From: an uncultured Leptotrichia sp.
GTDB lineage: Bacteria > Fusobacteriota > Fusobacteriia > Fusobacteriales > Leptotrichiaceae
Length of the DNA: 50,596 nt
Reading direction: 5' to 3'
Assembly: GCA_937925095.1 (NCBI GenBank)
Contig: CALEXX010000021.1
Location: 1 to 50,596 of the forward strand
The notes under the pieces are model-generated. The model ran no database searches, was not told the DNA's origin, and was given only the letters and a program-made list of their open reading frames with translations. Numbering within the stretch: position 1 is the first letter of the stretch; each line of letters opens with the position of its first letter. Both the position numbers and the translations under genes were made by a program. This document shows positions 16,032-24,982 of the stretch, in pieces.

Positions 16032-17111
16032 ATGACAAAAAAATTTGAAACAGGGTTTTCAGTTTATTTAAGCACAGGAAAAGAAAAAAACGGAGAAATT
16101 ATAGGGAAAGCTGTAAAAGCAGGTGCCAGATATGTTTTCACTTCCCTTAATATATCTGAAGAACAAGTTGATAAACAGTCAGAGCTTGAAAATACAATCA
16201 GGCTCTGCACTGAACACAATTTAAATCTTATAGTTGATATAAACGGAGCAACTAAAAATATTGCAGATATAAATTCAGAAAATGTGTATCTCCGTATTGA
16301 TGATGGCTTTACTGTTGATGAAATTTTAAATCTTTCAGAGAAAAATCAAGTTGTTCTTAACGCCAGTACAGTGACAGAGGAAGAGCTGGAATATATGAAA
16401 CTGAAAAATGCAAATTTTTCCAATATGTTAAGCCTGCATAATTTTTATCCAAAAAGATTTACAGGTATTTCAAAAAAATATTTACTGGAACAGAACTTGA
16501 AATACAAAAAATACGGGATAAGAACAATGGCATTTGTAAAAGGGGATGAGTTGAGAGGGCCTGTATATGAAGGACTTCCCACAGTGGAGGAACATCGTAA
16601 TATGAGATTTCTGACTTCATGCCTTGATTTACTGGCTTTAAACACAGATGTGATTTTAATAGGAGATGTAGATTTATCAGATGAAAACTGGAAGGAATTC
16701 GGTTATTTCAGTAAAGGTATAATTCCTTTGAAAAATGAACATAATATACTTACAGATAAGGTTTTTCAGGACAGGAGAGATTCTTCCGAATATGTTGTAA
16801 GAGCTGCTGCAGGGGGAAATATAGGAGAAACTAGAAAGGATTTCTGTGAATATATAAAAAAAGAACTTGCAGAAGATAATATTGACATAGAAAAAATTTC
16901 ATCAGATATTCCTATAAAAAAAGGTGATGTTCTTGTAAGTAACAGCAAGTATTTGAGATATGAGGGAGAGCTGGAAATAGCCCTGAAAAATCTAGGTATA
17001 GACGAAAAAAGATGTATCGTATCTAAGATTATTGAAAAAGATATGGAATTACTGGATTACATCAACATAGTGAAAAAGTTTGAATTTGTAAATAATAATG
17101 ATTCTGATTAA
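16032..17111 (+). CDS. 6-phospho-N-acetylmuramidase family protein (DUF871), copy 2
   Basis: A 359-residue paralogue of the protein at 10732-11823 with the same two-domain layout: TIM barrel to about 245, with LHNFYP at 135-140 and GLPTVEEHR at 181-189, then a C-terminal lid domain with IPIKKGDVLVSNSKYLRYEGE. Apart from these signatures the two copies have diverged widely, including the start (ETGFSVYLST here against LGISIYP). Two DUF871 enzymes in one operon suggest two different phospho-disaccharide substrates. GGATAGGAAAG precedes the ATG. It is the last gene before the hairpin repeat at 17125. Confidence 0.85.
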   Translation: MTKKFETGFSVYLSTGKEKNGEIIGKAVKAGARYVFTSLNISEEQVDKQSELENTIRLCTEHNLNLIVDINGATKNIADINSENVYLRIDDGFTVDEILNLSEKNQVVLNASTVTEEELEYMKLKNANFSNMLSLHNFYPKRFTGISKKYLLEQNLKYKKYGIRTMAFVKGDELRGPVYEGLPTVEEHRNMRFLTSCLDLLALNTDVILIGDVDLSDENWKEFGYFSKGIIPLKNEHNILTDKVFQDRRDSSEYVVRAAAGGNIGETRKDFCEYIKKELAEDNIDIEKISSDIPIKKGDVLVSNSKYLRYEGELEIALKNLGIDEKRCIVSKIIEKDMELLDYINIVKKFEFVNNNDSD

Positions 17112-17124
17112 AAAATTGGAAATA

Positions 17125-17227
17125 AAAACTGTCTCAAAAAATGAAAAATAATGTAAAAACTATATTTATGAATTCTAGCAAATGAATAAATATGGTTTTT
17201 ATATTTTCTAAATTTTGAGACAGTTTT
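17125..17227. repeat. Inverted-repeat element A, also a bidirectional terminator
   Basis: AAAACTGTCTCAAAA at 17125-17139 is perfectly complementary to TTTTGAGACAGTTTT at 17213-17227. It sits between convergent genes, is followed by T on one side and A on the other, and so can stop transcription in both directions. Its complement shares AATTCATAAATATAG and TTGAGACAG with element C at 25743. Confidence 0.75.
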
Positions 17228-17242
17228 TTTATTTTGAAAATA

Positions 17243-17902
17243 TTAGTTTTTAAATTTGACAGAATAAATTATATCTTTTGCCTGACCTAAATCGTCAACT
17301 TGTGCAATTCCAATTCCTATAACTCTTGACTTGAATGGTTTGAAATCATATTTTCCAGTAAATTCATCTATTTTAGCCGGATCCTCAGGAGTAAGTAATG
17401 TTATATGCGGGTCAAAGTTCATAAATACATTTGGAGAACCATATAAATTAAATGATTTTACCTTTTCAGGAATAGATTTTGCCCAGTCAGGAACTTTAGC
17501 ATCAGTTGCACGATATTTGTTAAGGCTTACAGTCATTTCATCTGCCAGTCCCTGTATTATTGCATTGTTTTCAGCATCAAGCATAAACCAGTTTCCACCA
17601 GTTTTTCTTAATCTGTAGAAATTTACCTCAAAAGGTTTAGTATTTTTTGCAATTTTATTGACAGTTTCCTTTATTGTTTTCAATGCTTCAGGTTTGTATT
17701 CTGTAAGGTAAAGAGTCATGTGGATTGCATACCCTTTTGAATAAAGGCTGTCGATACCAACTTCCTTAAGTCCTTTTGAAATGCTTTCAACATTTTGTTT
17801 TGCACTGTTATCCATAATTACAAATACATTGTAGTTTACATTGGAAAAAATGTTAAAACAGAATATTAAAAAAACTGAGAAAAAGATTTTTTTTAATTTC
17901 AT
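17243..17902 (-). CDS. Exported 2H phosphoesterase-like (2'-5' RNA ligase fold) protein
   Basis: A 219-residue protein. I chose the ATG at 17902 because AGGAGG lies 7 bases upstream and it begins a good signal peptide (MKLKKIFFSVFLIFCFNIFS); the longer start at 17935 overlaps the -10 box. Two H-x-T motifs, HMT at 61-63 and HIT at 166-168 (within FDPHITLL), are 105 residues apart, the mark of the 2H phosphoesterase superfamily that acts on 2'-5' or cyclic phosphates in RNA and nucleotides. Most relatives are cytoplasmic, so the signal peptide is odd. It stands alone between two repeat elements. Substrate unknown. Confidence 0.75.
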   Translation of the reverse strand: MKLKKIFFSVFLIFCFNIFSNVNYNVFVIMDNSAKQNVESISKGLKEVGIDSLYSKGYAIHMTLYLTEYKPEALKTIKETVNKIAKNTKPFEVNFYRLRKTGGNWFMLDAENNAIIQGLADEMTVSLNKYRATDAKVPDWAKSIPEKVKSFNLYGSPNVFMNFDPHITLLTPEDPAKIDEFTGKYDFKPFKSRVIGIGIAQVDDLGQAKDIIYSVKFKN

Positions 17903-17933
17903 TGTTAAACCTCCTAAAATTTTTGTCATTAAC

Positions 17934-17961
17934 ATTATACCTCATAATGACGGAAAAACAA
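17934..17961 (-). promoter_or_regulatory. Promoter of the 2H phosphoesterase-like gene
   Basis: Read on the minus strand, TTGTTT (17956-17961), a 16-base spacer and TATAAT (17934-17939) lie about 31 bases before the chosen start. This placement also argues against the ATG at 17935. Confidence 0.55.
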
Positions 17962-17989
17962 TATTTATAAAATATGAAAAGATAAAAAA

Positions 17990-18228
17990 GGGGATGTCTC
18001 AAAATAGTAAAAATTGAATAGGATATATAAAAAACTATATTTTTTTCATTTGCTAAAATTTTACTTATACAAAACAGTCATTCATCAAGGAAAAGTCAAA
18101 AACTTGTCTAAAGACTTGAACAGATGACTTTTCCTAAATTCATTTCCTGTTTTACATTGTAAAATTTTAAATAATTCAAAAATATAGTTTTTTTACATTA
18201 TTTTTTATTTTCTTTTTGAAACAGCCTC
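17990..18228. repeat. Long inverted-repeat element B
   Basis: About 240 bases that fold almost completely on themselves: AGGAAAAGTCA (18088-18098) pairs with TGACTTTTCCT (18125-18135), AAAATTTTAC (18055-18064) with GTAAAATTTT (18159-18168), and the outer ends ATGTCTCAAAA and TTTTTGAAACAG with each other imperfectly. The right end (AATATAGTTTTTTTACATTA and what follows) matches elements A and C. No reading frame. It looks like the longer form of the same non-coding repeat. Confidence 0.7.
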
Positions 18229-18237
18229 TTAATTCCC

Positions 18238-18966
18238 TTATCTTTCCCTGAAATATTTTTCAATTCCGTTTACGATTCCTGTAACCATTTTATTCTGATA
18301 ATCGTTTGTAGACATTTTTCTATCTTCTTCAGGATTTGACATGAATCCCATTTCAATAAGAGTATTTGTAACTGTAGACCAGTTTGTACCAGTCAGGTCA
18401 TCACGATACGAAACACCTCTGTTTTTTGCTCCTGTTGCCTTTACAAATTCAGATAGCACATCTCTTGAAAATTTGTCGCTTGATTTCTGAACACTTTTAG
18501 TGTAAGGATTTTTAGAAGAAGAAGTCAGGACAGATACTCCTGTAAGGCTTCTGTTTGTAGAACCATCTGCATGCAATCTTATGTAAACTGCACATCCTGC
18601 CTTATTTGTCATGAGGGCTCTTTCCTTGTTACTAATGTTGACATTATTAGTTTCCCTTATCATAAAGACAGGGTATCCCTTACTTTTTAATCTATCCCTT
18701 AATTTAAGGCCAACTTCCAGTGTAAGCTGATATTCAGGTTTTTTTGTAGCTACTCCGGCTGTTCCGTCTGCAACCTTTATTTTTTTTGTTGAAGAGCCTG
18801 GTGCAACTTCTTCAAGTCCTTTATTTCCTTTTAGCTGATGTCCGGGGTCAATACAGACTTTTCTGTTTCCGGAACCTACAGTTTCAGCATTAAGTTTTGA
18901 AGGTACATTTAACACAATTACTGAAAGGGCAATTATTACTGCTCTTTTAAAAAATGAATTTTTCAT
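18238..18966 (-). CDS. Exported N-acetylmuramoyl-L-alanine amidase (Amidase_3)
   Basis: A 242-residue zinc amidase that cuts the bond between MurNAc and the stem peptide. Residues 1-27 form a signal peptide. The catalytic domain starts at 36 with VCIDPGHQ (His43), followed by Glu84, His132 in IRLHADGS, and Glu205 in LIEMGFMSNPEED, the full set of zinc and catalytic residues of the AmiC/CwlM fold. There is no SPOR, LysM or AMIN targeting domain. It has its own promoter and an unusual leader (18977-19013). It may make the peptide-free glycans that the mur operon uses. Confidence 0.93.
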   Translation of the reverse strand: MKNSFFKRAVIIALSVIVLNVPSKLNAETVGSGNRKVCIDPGHQLKGNKGLEEVAPGSSTKKIKVADGTAGVATKKPEYQLTLEVGLKLRDRLKSKGYPVFMIRETNNVNISNKERALMTNKAGCAVYIRLHADGSTNRSLTGVSVLTSSSKNPYTKSVQKSSDKFSRDVLSEFVKATGAKNRGVSYRDDLTGTNWSTVTNTLIEMGFMSNPEEDRKMSTNDYQNKMVTGIVNGIEKYFRER

Positions 18967-18976
18967 AATTCTTTTT

Positions 18977-19013
18977 CATAGTTTGCTAAAATATAGCAAC
19001 TATGTCTCCTTTC
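18977..19013 (-). promoter_or_regulatory. Leader hairpin between Shine-Dalgarno and start of the amidase gene
   Basis: On the minus strand, AAAGGAGA is followed by CATAGTTGCT and AGCAAACTATG, which pair with one bulged base. The true start codon lies 11 bases further on with only a weak purine stretch before it. Two tiny frames, a TTG start of 7 codons and an ATG start of 10 codons, overlap each other by ATGA and run over the amidase start. Confidence 0.4.
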
Positions 19014-19046
19014 GTTTTTGATTTAAAATTTCCAGTATTTAATTAA

Positions 19047-19075
19047 ATTATACTAAAAACCAGTGTTTTAGGCAA
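19047..19075 (-). promoter_or_regulatory. Promoter of the amidase gene
   Basis: Minus strand: TTGCCT (19070-19075), 17-base spacer, TATAAT (19047-19052). The leader from here to the start codon is about 75 bases. Confidence 0.55.
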
Positions 19076-19209
19076 TAAATTTCTTAGTTTATTCATAATA
19101 TATATAACAGAAATATAATAAAATTAATCAGAAACATTATTTAATTCTGCTTTTTTAATTTTAGTAAAGATACAATAAAGGCATTAATAAATAAAAAAGT
19201 CTTTTCACA

Positions 19210-19238
19210 TTGTCATAGCAGCAAAATTATGCTATAAT
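19210..19238 (+). promoter_or_regulatory. Promoter of the lptD-like gene
   Basis: TTGTCA at 19210-19215, exactly 17 bases, then consensus TATAAT at 19233-19238; the start codon is 35 bases further. This is the best sigma-70 promoter seen in the window and probably drives lptD, thrS and the BI-1 gene. The rest of the 306-base gap 18967-19272 holds the divergent amidase promoter and plain AT-rich DNA. Confidence 0.75.
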
Positions 19239-19272
19239 TTTACGTATAAAACTTTAAATAAGGGTTGAAAAT

Positions 19273-22200
19273 ATGAAAATAAAATATAAAATATTATTCA
19301 CTTTTTTATTCTGTGTACTTTTTTTTGCAAATGTAAAGGAAAGCAGAACGGAAGAGATTATAAATCTTGAAACAGAAAAATCAGTAATAGACATAGAAAA
19401 TGAATCTATTTCTGCAACTGATGGAGTACTTCTGAAATACGGAGATATTTCAATAAAATCAGATAATCTGAAAAAACTTGCAAAAAGAAATGTCCTTTTT
19501 GCATATGGAAATGTCCTTTTCAATCAAGGTACACAGACGATAAAAACAAATGAAGTTATTTTTGATATGGATACAAAAAAAGCTAAAATATTAGGTTCAG
19601 AAAGCTATGACAGTGATTTGAAACTACGTTACGGAGGAGAAGAAACCCTCAGTGAGTATCCTAGTAAAATAACGATAAAAAATGGATGGTTCACAACGAG
19701 CCCGTATGAGAATCCAAACTATAAAGTAAATACAAGGGAACTGAAAATTTATCCAAACAGAAAAGTTGTTGCTAAAGATATAAGTGTAGTTGCCGGAGGG
19801 AAAACATGGTTTAAATTTCCATATTATGTGGTATCTTTAAAGCCTGAAAGCCAGAGGGCCACTTTGTTTCCTTATATTGGTTCTGACAGTGACAGAGGAC
19901 TTTTCGGTATATGGGGATTTGACTATGACAGAGGACCTTTAGCACAAGGATTTGTTGATTTTGAAATAAGTGCCAAGAAAAAACTTGCATTGAAATTTTC
20001 GAATGATTACAGATTTGGAGCAAATAACAGCGGTAATATATTTGTTAACAGGGTAGTCATTCCGCTTGGAAATAAACAGAGGGAATGGGATTTCAGATGG
20101 ACTCATAATGTTGTAAATACCCCTAAGGTAGAAAAAAGTGAAAGAAGTTTCTATAATTTAGGATACGGTATATGGAATCTTACTTATAAAAATATGACTA
20201 CAAACTTAATGAGGGCAGCAGATGGAGTTCTCCTTAAGGATGATTACAGCGCTTATGTAAATTCATATAGAAAGATAGGTTTCTATGATTTTACTATTAA
20301 TCAGGAGCTTGGAAAAAATGGTGAATTCAATCTGGATTATTACTGGACACATGACAGGGACGCTTTAAGGGAACTCACAAAAATAAATGATTATATTGTT
20401 GACAGGGATGAAATTGATCCTAGAAAAACCGATGTTGATTTGTACAAAAGTTTGAAATATACAAATGGAAACAGCGATGTTGCAATAAAAGTTGACAATG
20501 AAGAATTTATTGATATCAATCCTGGATATATTGGAGATTTAAATTCTTACAGAAAAAAGGAAAGTTATTCAATAGATCTTAGAGGACCTAAAATTAAGTT
20601 TGATTATGCTGATTCAGATAAGGATGAATATGGAGAAATACTAAATCTCCGTGAAAGAGACGATGCTGATTTTCATTCGCTGGAAAGCTCAAACAGATGG
20701 GTGCAGACGGTAGCTTATGATAAGAGAAAGGAATGGGGACTAACTTTTGGTAATTACTATCCTTTCAGACAAAGTGAATTTTTTGGATATGAGCCTAAGA
20801 CTTTGCCACAATATCTGACAAATAATTTCTATTTTGGTGCTGCTACAAAGCAAGTTAACATCAGAAAAAAGGAATATGAGTATGATTTTACAAGAGATAA
20901 TCCTAACTTTAACAGTATGTTCCTAAATCCTGTTACTGATGATAACAGCAGAATTTATAAAGTGTACGAAGATGCAGATATTATAAAAAGAGCAAAGAAA
21001 ATAGTTTACGAAAAATATAGATCACAAAAGATAAACGTAGGAAATGACAAGATTGATCTACCCCTTAGAAATTCTTATGTTGCCTTCAATTTTGGATTCG
21101 AAAATAGGGATTATTCGGATGTTTATGTACCTGAATTTTATCGGGGAAGAAAAATAGAAGATATATCTTCCAGAACAGGCTATAAAATAGCAAAAAATGC
21201 CTCAGGTGAAGAAATTAAGCAGAAACCTTCTATGAATATAACAACATTAGATGCAAAACTGTTTACGACAATGTTTGATAATACGGCACGGACGGATAAT
21301 AAATATGATGTAAGGGTTACAAATGAAGCAGATGTTTCATTTCAGAAAACCGATGCAAATGGAGCAATGTACAATGGCTTTGATATTATTGAGATACCTT
21401 CCAATGCATTTGGATTAAAAAATGATTTTAATGTTCATGTAGGAAATGTAACTTTCAATTATATTTTTACAGGAAGAGATGACAAACATTTTAGTGATAA
21501 CTGGCTGAAAAATAGATATGTCAGAAATTACTTTAAAGCAGATATTGCTAATAGAAGATTTGTAAGTTTTGATTTTGAAAGTAATGAAGAATATGAATTT
21601 AAGGATTTTAAATCTTCAAAAAATCTTAACAGGGAAGCACAGTATGGATTTACATCAAATAATGAAGATAACTTTCTATATAGATACAGCGACAGAAACA
21701 AAGAGATTTATCCTTTTGATACAACAATGGGATGGGATCAGAAAAAATACAAGGAATTAGAAAGGGAAAGAACTTTTTCCATGAATTTCAATGAATGGGG
21801 AATAGAGTATACAAACTTAAGAACTAAAAGAAATGATATTTTTGGGACAAGTGCATCATTTGGAACACCTAATTTAAAATTAAAGACAGAAACACATAAA
21901 ATAGGTTTTGTTTATGACACTAAAAAAATGAAAAACAAGAAATTTGAATCAGACCACTACTTCAGAATAAACTATGGATTCGGTAAAAAAACATACAGAG
22001 ATTTAAATAATACACCTTTGGTGGATTCTGATGACAGATATTCTCACGGAAGTGACTACACGACAATAAGTCTTTTATACAGATATGAGAATAATGCCAA
22101 ACCTAAATATGAAAAGGACTTGAAAAAAGAAAACGGAAGCTCTGAAAGTGTTTCTGTTTCAAGAGAGAAGGATATAGTAAGGGATTCAAATACACAAAGT

Positions 22201-22959
22201 TTTTCTATTTCTGATTCAGGTAGAAATGTGCTGGATAACATAGAAATAAACAGCGATGATAGATTATTCCTGAGTAATGAAGAAGAACAGGCTTATAAAA
22301 GTTACGTTGAAGAGGAAAACTACAGACAGAATAAATTTACTCTGAATGATTTTAATTCAAAACTTCAGGAATTAAGAAAAGGAAAGAAATATTTCCAAGT
22401 TGGTCTGGATTTAGAAATTGACGGTTCAAATTCACTATACTCAACGAATTTAAAAGGAATGAACAGATTAAATGATCTTACCTTTAAAATGGAAGCAGGA
22501 TATCTGGAGAAATTTTTTGTAGCCTATAGATATGTAATGGAAAGACCTGACAGAATTTATAGAAACCTTCCGGGACGTAAAAGTGAGTATAATTTCAGAA
22601 AGCATAAATTTGAAACAAAGTACATGTTTGGAGAAGATCCGGATAAACCTTGGTGGATAGGAGGAAAAGTGCAGTATGTAAAAGATGGTGCACCAAATTC
22701 TTCAAATCCTGAAATATTTGAAAGTTCTTCTGCCGCAACAAGAGTAAATAAATTGACTCTGGGACTTGCCACGTTAAGTCATAGATTTGAAAATGTTGAA
22801 TGGGAAATAGGAGCAGGAGTAAAATGGGACAAGCCTGATAATAAAAAATTGGGATACTATCCTATTATTACCCTGAAATTTGGTATAACACCTTTCCCTG
22901 AAAAGAATATTCAATTTAATTACAGTGGAGGAAGTCCATCGTTTGGAGCAGGATTATAA
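19273..22959 (+). CDS. lptD: LPS-assembly protein LptD-like outer membrane protein
   Basis: A 1228-residue exported protein (signal peptide about 1-26). Residues 30-175 resemble the OstA/LptA fold, with stepwise beta repeats such as NVLFAYGNVLFNQGTQTIKT. The rest is a large transmembrane beta-barrel: many alternating aromatic strands and TLFPYIGSDSDRGLFGIWGF near 198-217, similar to the plug/barrel junction of LptD. LptD inserts lipopolysaccharide into the outer leaflet. It is longer than the E. coli protein (784 residues), mainly through charged insertions between strands, e.g. around 935-1030. It implies a diderm organism making LPS. It stands directly before thrS. Confidence 0.85.
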   Translation: MKIKYKILFTFLFCVLFFANVKESRTEEIINLETEKSVIDIENESISATDGVLLKYGDISIKSDNLKKLAKRNVLFAYGNVLFNQGTQTIKTNEVIFDMDTKKAKILGSESYDSDLKLRYGGEETLSEYPSKITIKNGWFTTSPYENPNYKVNTRELKIYPNRKVVAKDISVVAGGKTWFKFPYYVVSLKPESQRATLFPYIGSDSDRGLFGIWGFDYDRGPLAQGFVDFEISAKKKLALKFSNDYRFGANNSGNIFVNRVVIPLGNKQREWDFRWTHNVVNTPKVEKSERSFYNLGYGIWNLTYKNMTTNLMRAADGVLLKDDYSAYVNSYRKIGFYDFTINQELGKNGEFNLDYYWTHDRDALRELTKINDYIVDRDEIDPRKTDVDLYKSLKYTNGNSDVAIKVDNEEFIDINPGYIGDLNSYRKKESYSIDLRGPKIKFDYADSDKDEYGEILNLRERDDADFHSLESSNRWVQTVAYDKRKEWGLTFGNYYPFRQSEFFGYEPKTLPQYLTNNFYFGAATKQVNIRKKEYEYDFTRDNPNFNSMFLNPVTDDNSRIYKVYEDADIIKRAKKIVYEKYRSQKINVGNDKIDLPLRNSYVAFNFGFENRDYSDVYVPEFYRGRKIEDISSRTGYKIAKNASGEEIKQKPSMNITTLDAKLFTTMFDNTARTDNKYDVRVTNEADVSFQKTDANGAMYNGFDIIEIPSNAFGLKNDFNVHVGNVTFNYIFTGRDDKHFSDNWLKNRYVRNYFKADIANRRFVSFDFESNEEYEFKDFKSSKNLNREAQYGFTSNNEDNFLYRYSDRNKEIYPFDTTMGWDQKKYKELERERTFSMNFNEWGIEYTNLRTKRNDIFGTSASFGTPNLKLKTETHKIGFVYDTKKMKNKKFESDHYFRINYGFGKKTYRDLNNTPLVDSDDRYSHGSDYTTISLLYRYENNAKPKYEKDLKKENGSSESVSVSREKDIVRDSNTQSFSISDSGRNVLDNIEINSDDRLFLSNEEEQAYKSYVEEENYRQNKFTLNDFNSKLQELRKGKKYFQVGLDLEIDGSNSLYSTNLKGMNRLNDLTFKMEAGYLEKFFVAYRYVMERPDRIYRNLPGRKSEYNFRKHKFETKYMFGEDPDKPWWIGGKVQYVKDGAPNSSNPEIFESSSAATRVNKLTLGLATLSHRFENVEWEIGAGVKWDKPDNKKLGYYPIITLKFGITPFPEKNIQFNYSGGSPSFGAGL

Positions 22960-22992
22960 TAAAATAATAAATTAAATTAAGGAGTTAGAAAG

Positions 22993-24903
22993 ATGATAGA
23001 AATGATATTACCTGACGGAAGTGTCAGAAAACTTGAAAAACCAATGACAGTTGTGGAATTTGCAAAAACAATAGGTTCAAGTCTGGGAAAAGCTACTGTC
23101 GGTGCAGTAATAGATGGAGTACAGGTTGATCCGTCATATTTGATTGAGAAGCCTGGAACAATTGAAATAATAACAGCGACAAGTGAAAAAGGTCTGGAAA
23201 TTACAAGACATAGTGCTGCTCATATAATGGCCCAGGCAGTACAGAGACTTTTTCCAGGAACAAAAGTTACAATAGGACCTGTAATTGAAAATGGATTTTT
23301 CTATGATTTTGATCCTGAAAAACCTTTTACTGAAGAAGATTTAGATAAAATTGAAAAGGAAATGGAAAAAATTGTAAAGGAAAACTATGAATTTAAAAGA
23401 AGTGAAATGACTGCAGAAGATGCAAAGAAAATGTTTGCTGAAATGGGAGAAGACTATAAAATTGAAATAATCGATGATTTAGGAGTAGATAAAGTAAGTA
23501 TTTATCAGCAGGGAGAATTTGTAGATTTGTGTAGAGGGACTCATATACCGTCTACAGGATATCTTAAAGCTTTTAAGCTTATGTCTACTGCAGGGGCATA
23601 CTGGCGTGGTGATTCAAATAAAAAAATGCTTCAAAGAATTTACGGAGTGGCTTTTGCAACTAAAAAAGAGCTTGATGAATATCTGAAAATGATGGAAGAA
23701 GCTGAAAAAAGAAACCATAGAAAATTAGGAAAACAGCTTGATTTATTCTTTGTTGATGAACATGGTCCCGGATTCCCTTTCTTTATGCCAAAAGGTGTGG
23801 AACTGTTTAATAAACTTCAGGAAATCTGGAGAATAGAACATAAGAAAAGAAGATATCAGGAAATAAAAACTCCAATAATGTTAGACAAGGAATTATGGGA
23901 AATTTCAGGTCACTGGTTCAACTACCGTGAAAATATGTATACATCAACTATTGATGAAAAGGAATATGCAATAAAACCAATGAACTGTCCTGGTTCAATA
24001 ATCGCTTATAAAAATAACTTACATTCATACAAAGATTTACCATTGAAATATGGAGAAATGGGTCTTGTACACAGACACGAATTTAGTGGAGCATTACATG
24101 GACTTATGAGAGTAAGAGCGTTTACTCAGGATGATGCTCACGTTTTCTGTACAAAGGAACAGATTGAAGAACAGATTATTGAAATCATTGATTTATATGA
24201 TAAATTCTATACTTTATTTGGATTTGAATATCATATTGAATTATCTACAAAACCTGATAAGGCAATAGGTTCAGATGAAATATGGGAAATGGCGGAATCT
24301 AATCTTAAGTCAGCTTTGGAACACAAAGGAATTGAATATAAACTGAATCCTGGTGACGGAGCATTCTACGGACCTAAAATTGATTTCAAAATGAAGGATT
24401 CAATTGGAAGAATATGGCAATGTGGAACAATTCAGCTGGATTTCAATCTTCCTACAAGATTTGAAATGAGCTATATCGGTGCTGACGGAGAAAAACATGA
24501 GCCGGTTATGATTCATAGAGCAATGTATGGAAGTTTGGAAAGATTTATAGGAATATTGATAGAACACTACGCAGGAGCTTTCCCAACATGGCTTGCACCT
24601 GTACAAGTAAGAATTCTTACAATTTCTAAAGAACAGGTTCCTTTTGCGGAAAAACTTTATGAAAGACTTCAAAATGAAGGAATAAGAACAGAAATAGATA
24701 CAAGAGATGAAAAAATAGGATATAAAATAAGAGAAGCAAACGGAGATCAGAAGATTCCTGTACAGCTTATCATAGGAAAAAATGAAGTTGAAAACAATGA
24801 AGTGAATGTAAGAAGATTTGGTTCACAGGAAAGTTTAAATATGACTGTTGATGAAATAGTAAAAACTTTACTTGAAGAATCAAAAGTTCCTTTTAAAAAA
24901 TAG
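22993..24903 (+). CDS. thrS: Threonyl-tRNA synthetase
   Basis: A standard 636-residue class II enzyme that charges tRNA-Thr. Residues 1-62 form the TGS domain; the editing domain carries HSAAH at 73-77 and DLCRGTHIPSTG near 180; the catalytic core has PMNCPGS (motif region), HRHEFSGALHGLMRVRAFTQ (motif 2) and a C-terminal anticodon-binding domain. The spacing to lptD is only 33 bases, so there is no room for a T-box leader; expression is presumably coupled to lptD. AAGGAG precedes the ATG. Confidence 0.98.
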   Translation: MIEMILPDGSVRKLEKPMTVVEFAKTIGSSLGKATVGAVIDGVQVDPSYLIEKPGTIEIITATSEKGLEITRHSAAHIMAQAVQRLFPGTKVTIGPVIENGFFYDFDPEKPFTEEDLDKIEKEMEKIVKENYEFKRSEMTAEDAKKMFAEMGEDYKIEIIDDLGVDKVSIYQQGEFVDLCRGTHIPSTGYLKAFKLMSTAGAYWRGDSNKKMLQRIYGVAFATKKELDEYLKMMEEAEKRNHRKLGKQLDLFFVDEHGPGFPFFMPKGVELFNKLQEIWRIEHKKRRYQEIKTPIMLDKELWEISGHWFNYRENMYTSTIDEKEYAIKPMNCPGSIIAYKNNLHSYKDLPLKYGEMGLVHRHEFSGALHGLMRVRAFTQDDAHVFCTKEQIEEQIIEIIDLYDKFYTLFGFEYHIELSTKPDKAIGSDEIWEMAESNLKSALEHKGIEYKLNPGDGAFYGPKIDFKMKDSIGRIWQCGTIQLDFNLPTRFEMSYIGADGEKHEPVMIHRAMYGSLERFIGILIEHYAGAFPTWLAPVQVRILTISKEQVPFAEKLYERLQNEGIRTEIDTRDEKIGYKIREANGDQKIPVQLIIGKNEVENNEVNVRRFGSQESLNMTVDEIVKTLLEESKVPFKK

Positions 24904-24982
24904 TAATAACTAATGTTTTAGTAAAAAATTAGTCATAGTATTTCTAAATGTAAAAAATATATAAAAAATGAGGTGATATTTT

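Noticed and set aside
22960..22992. A T-box or other leader for thrS
   Set aside because: Only 33 bases separate lptD and thrS, too short for a T-box.
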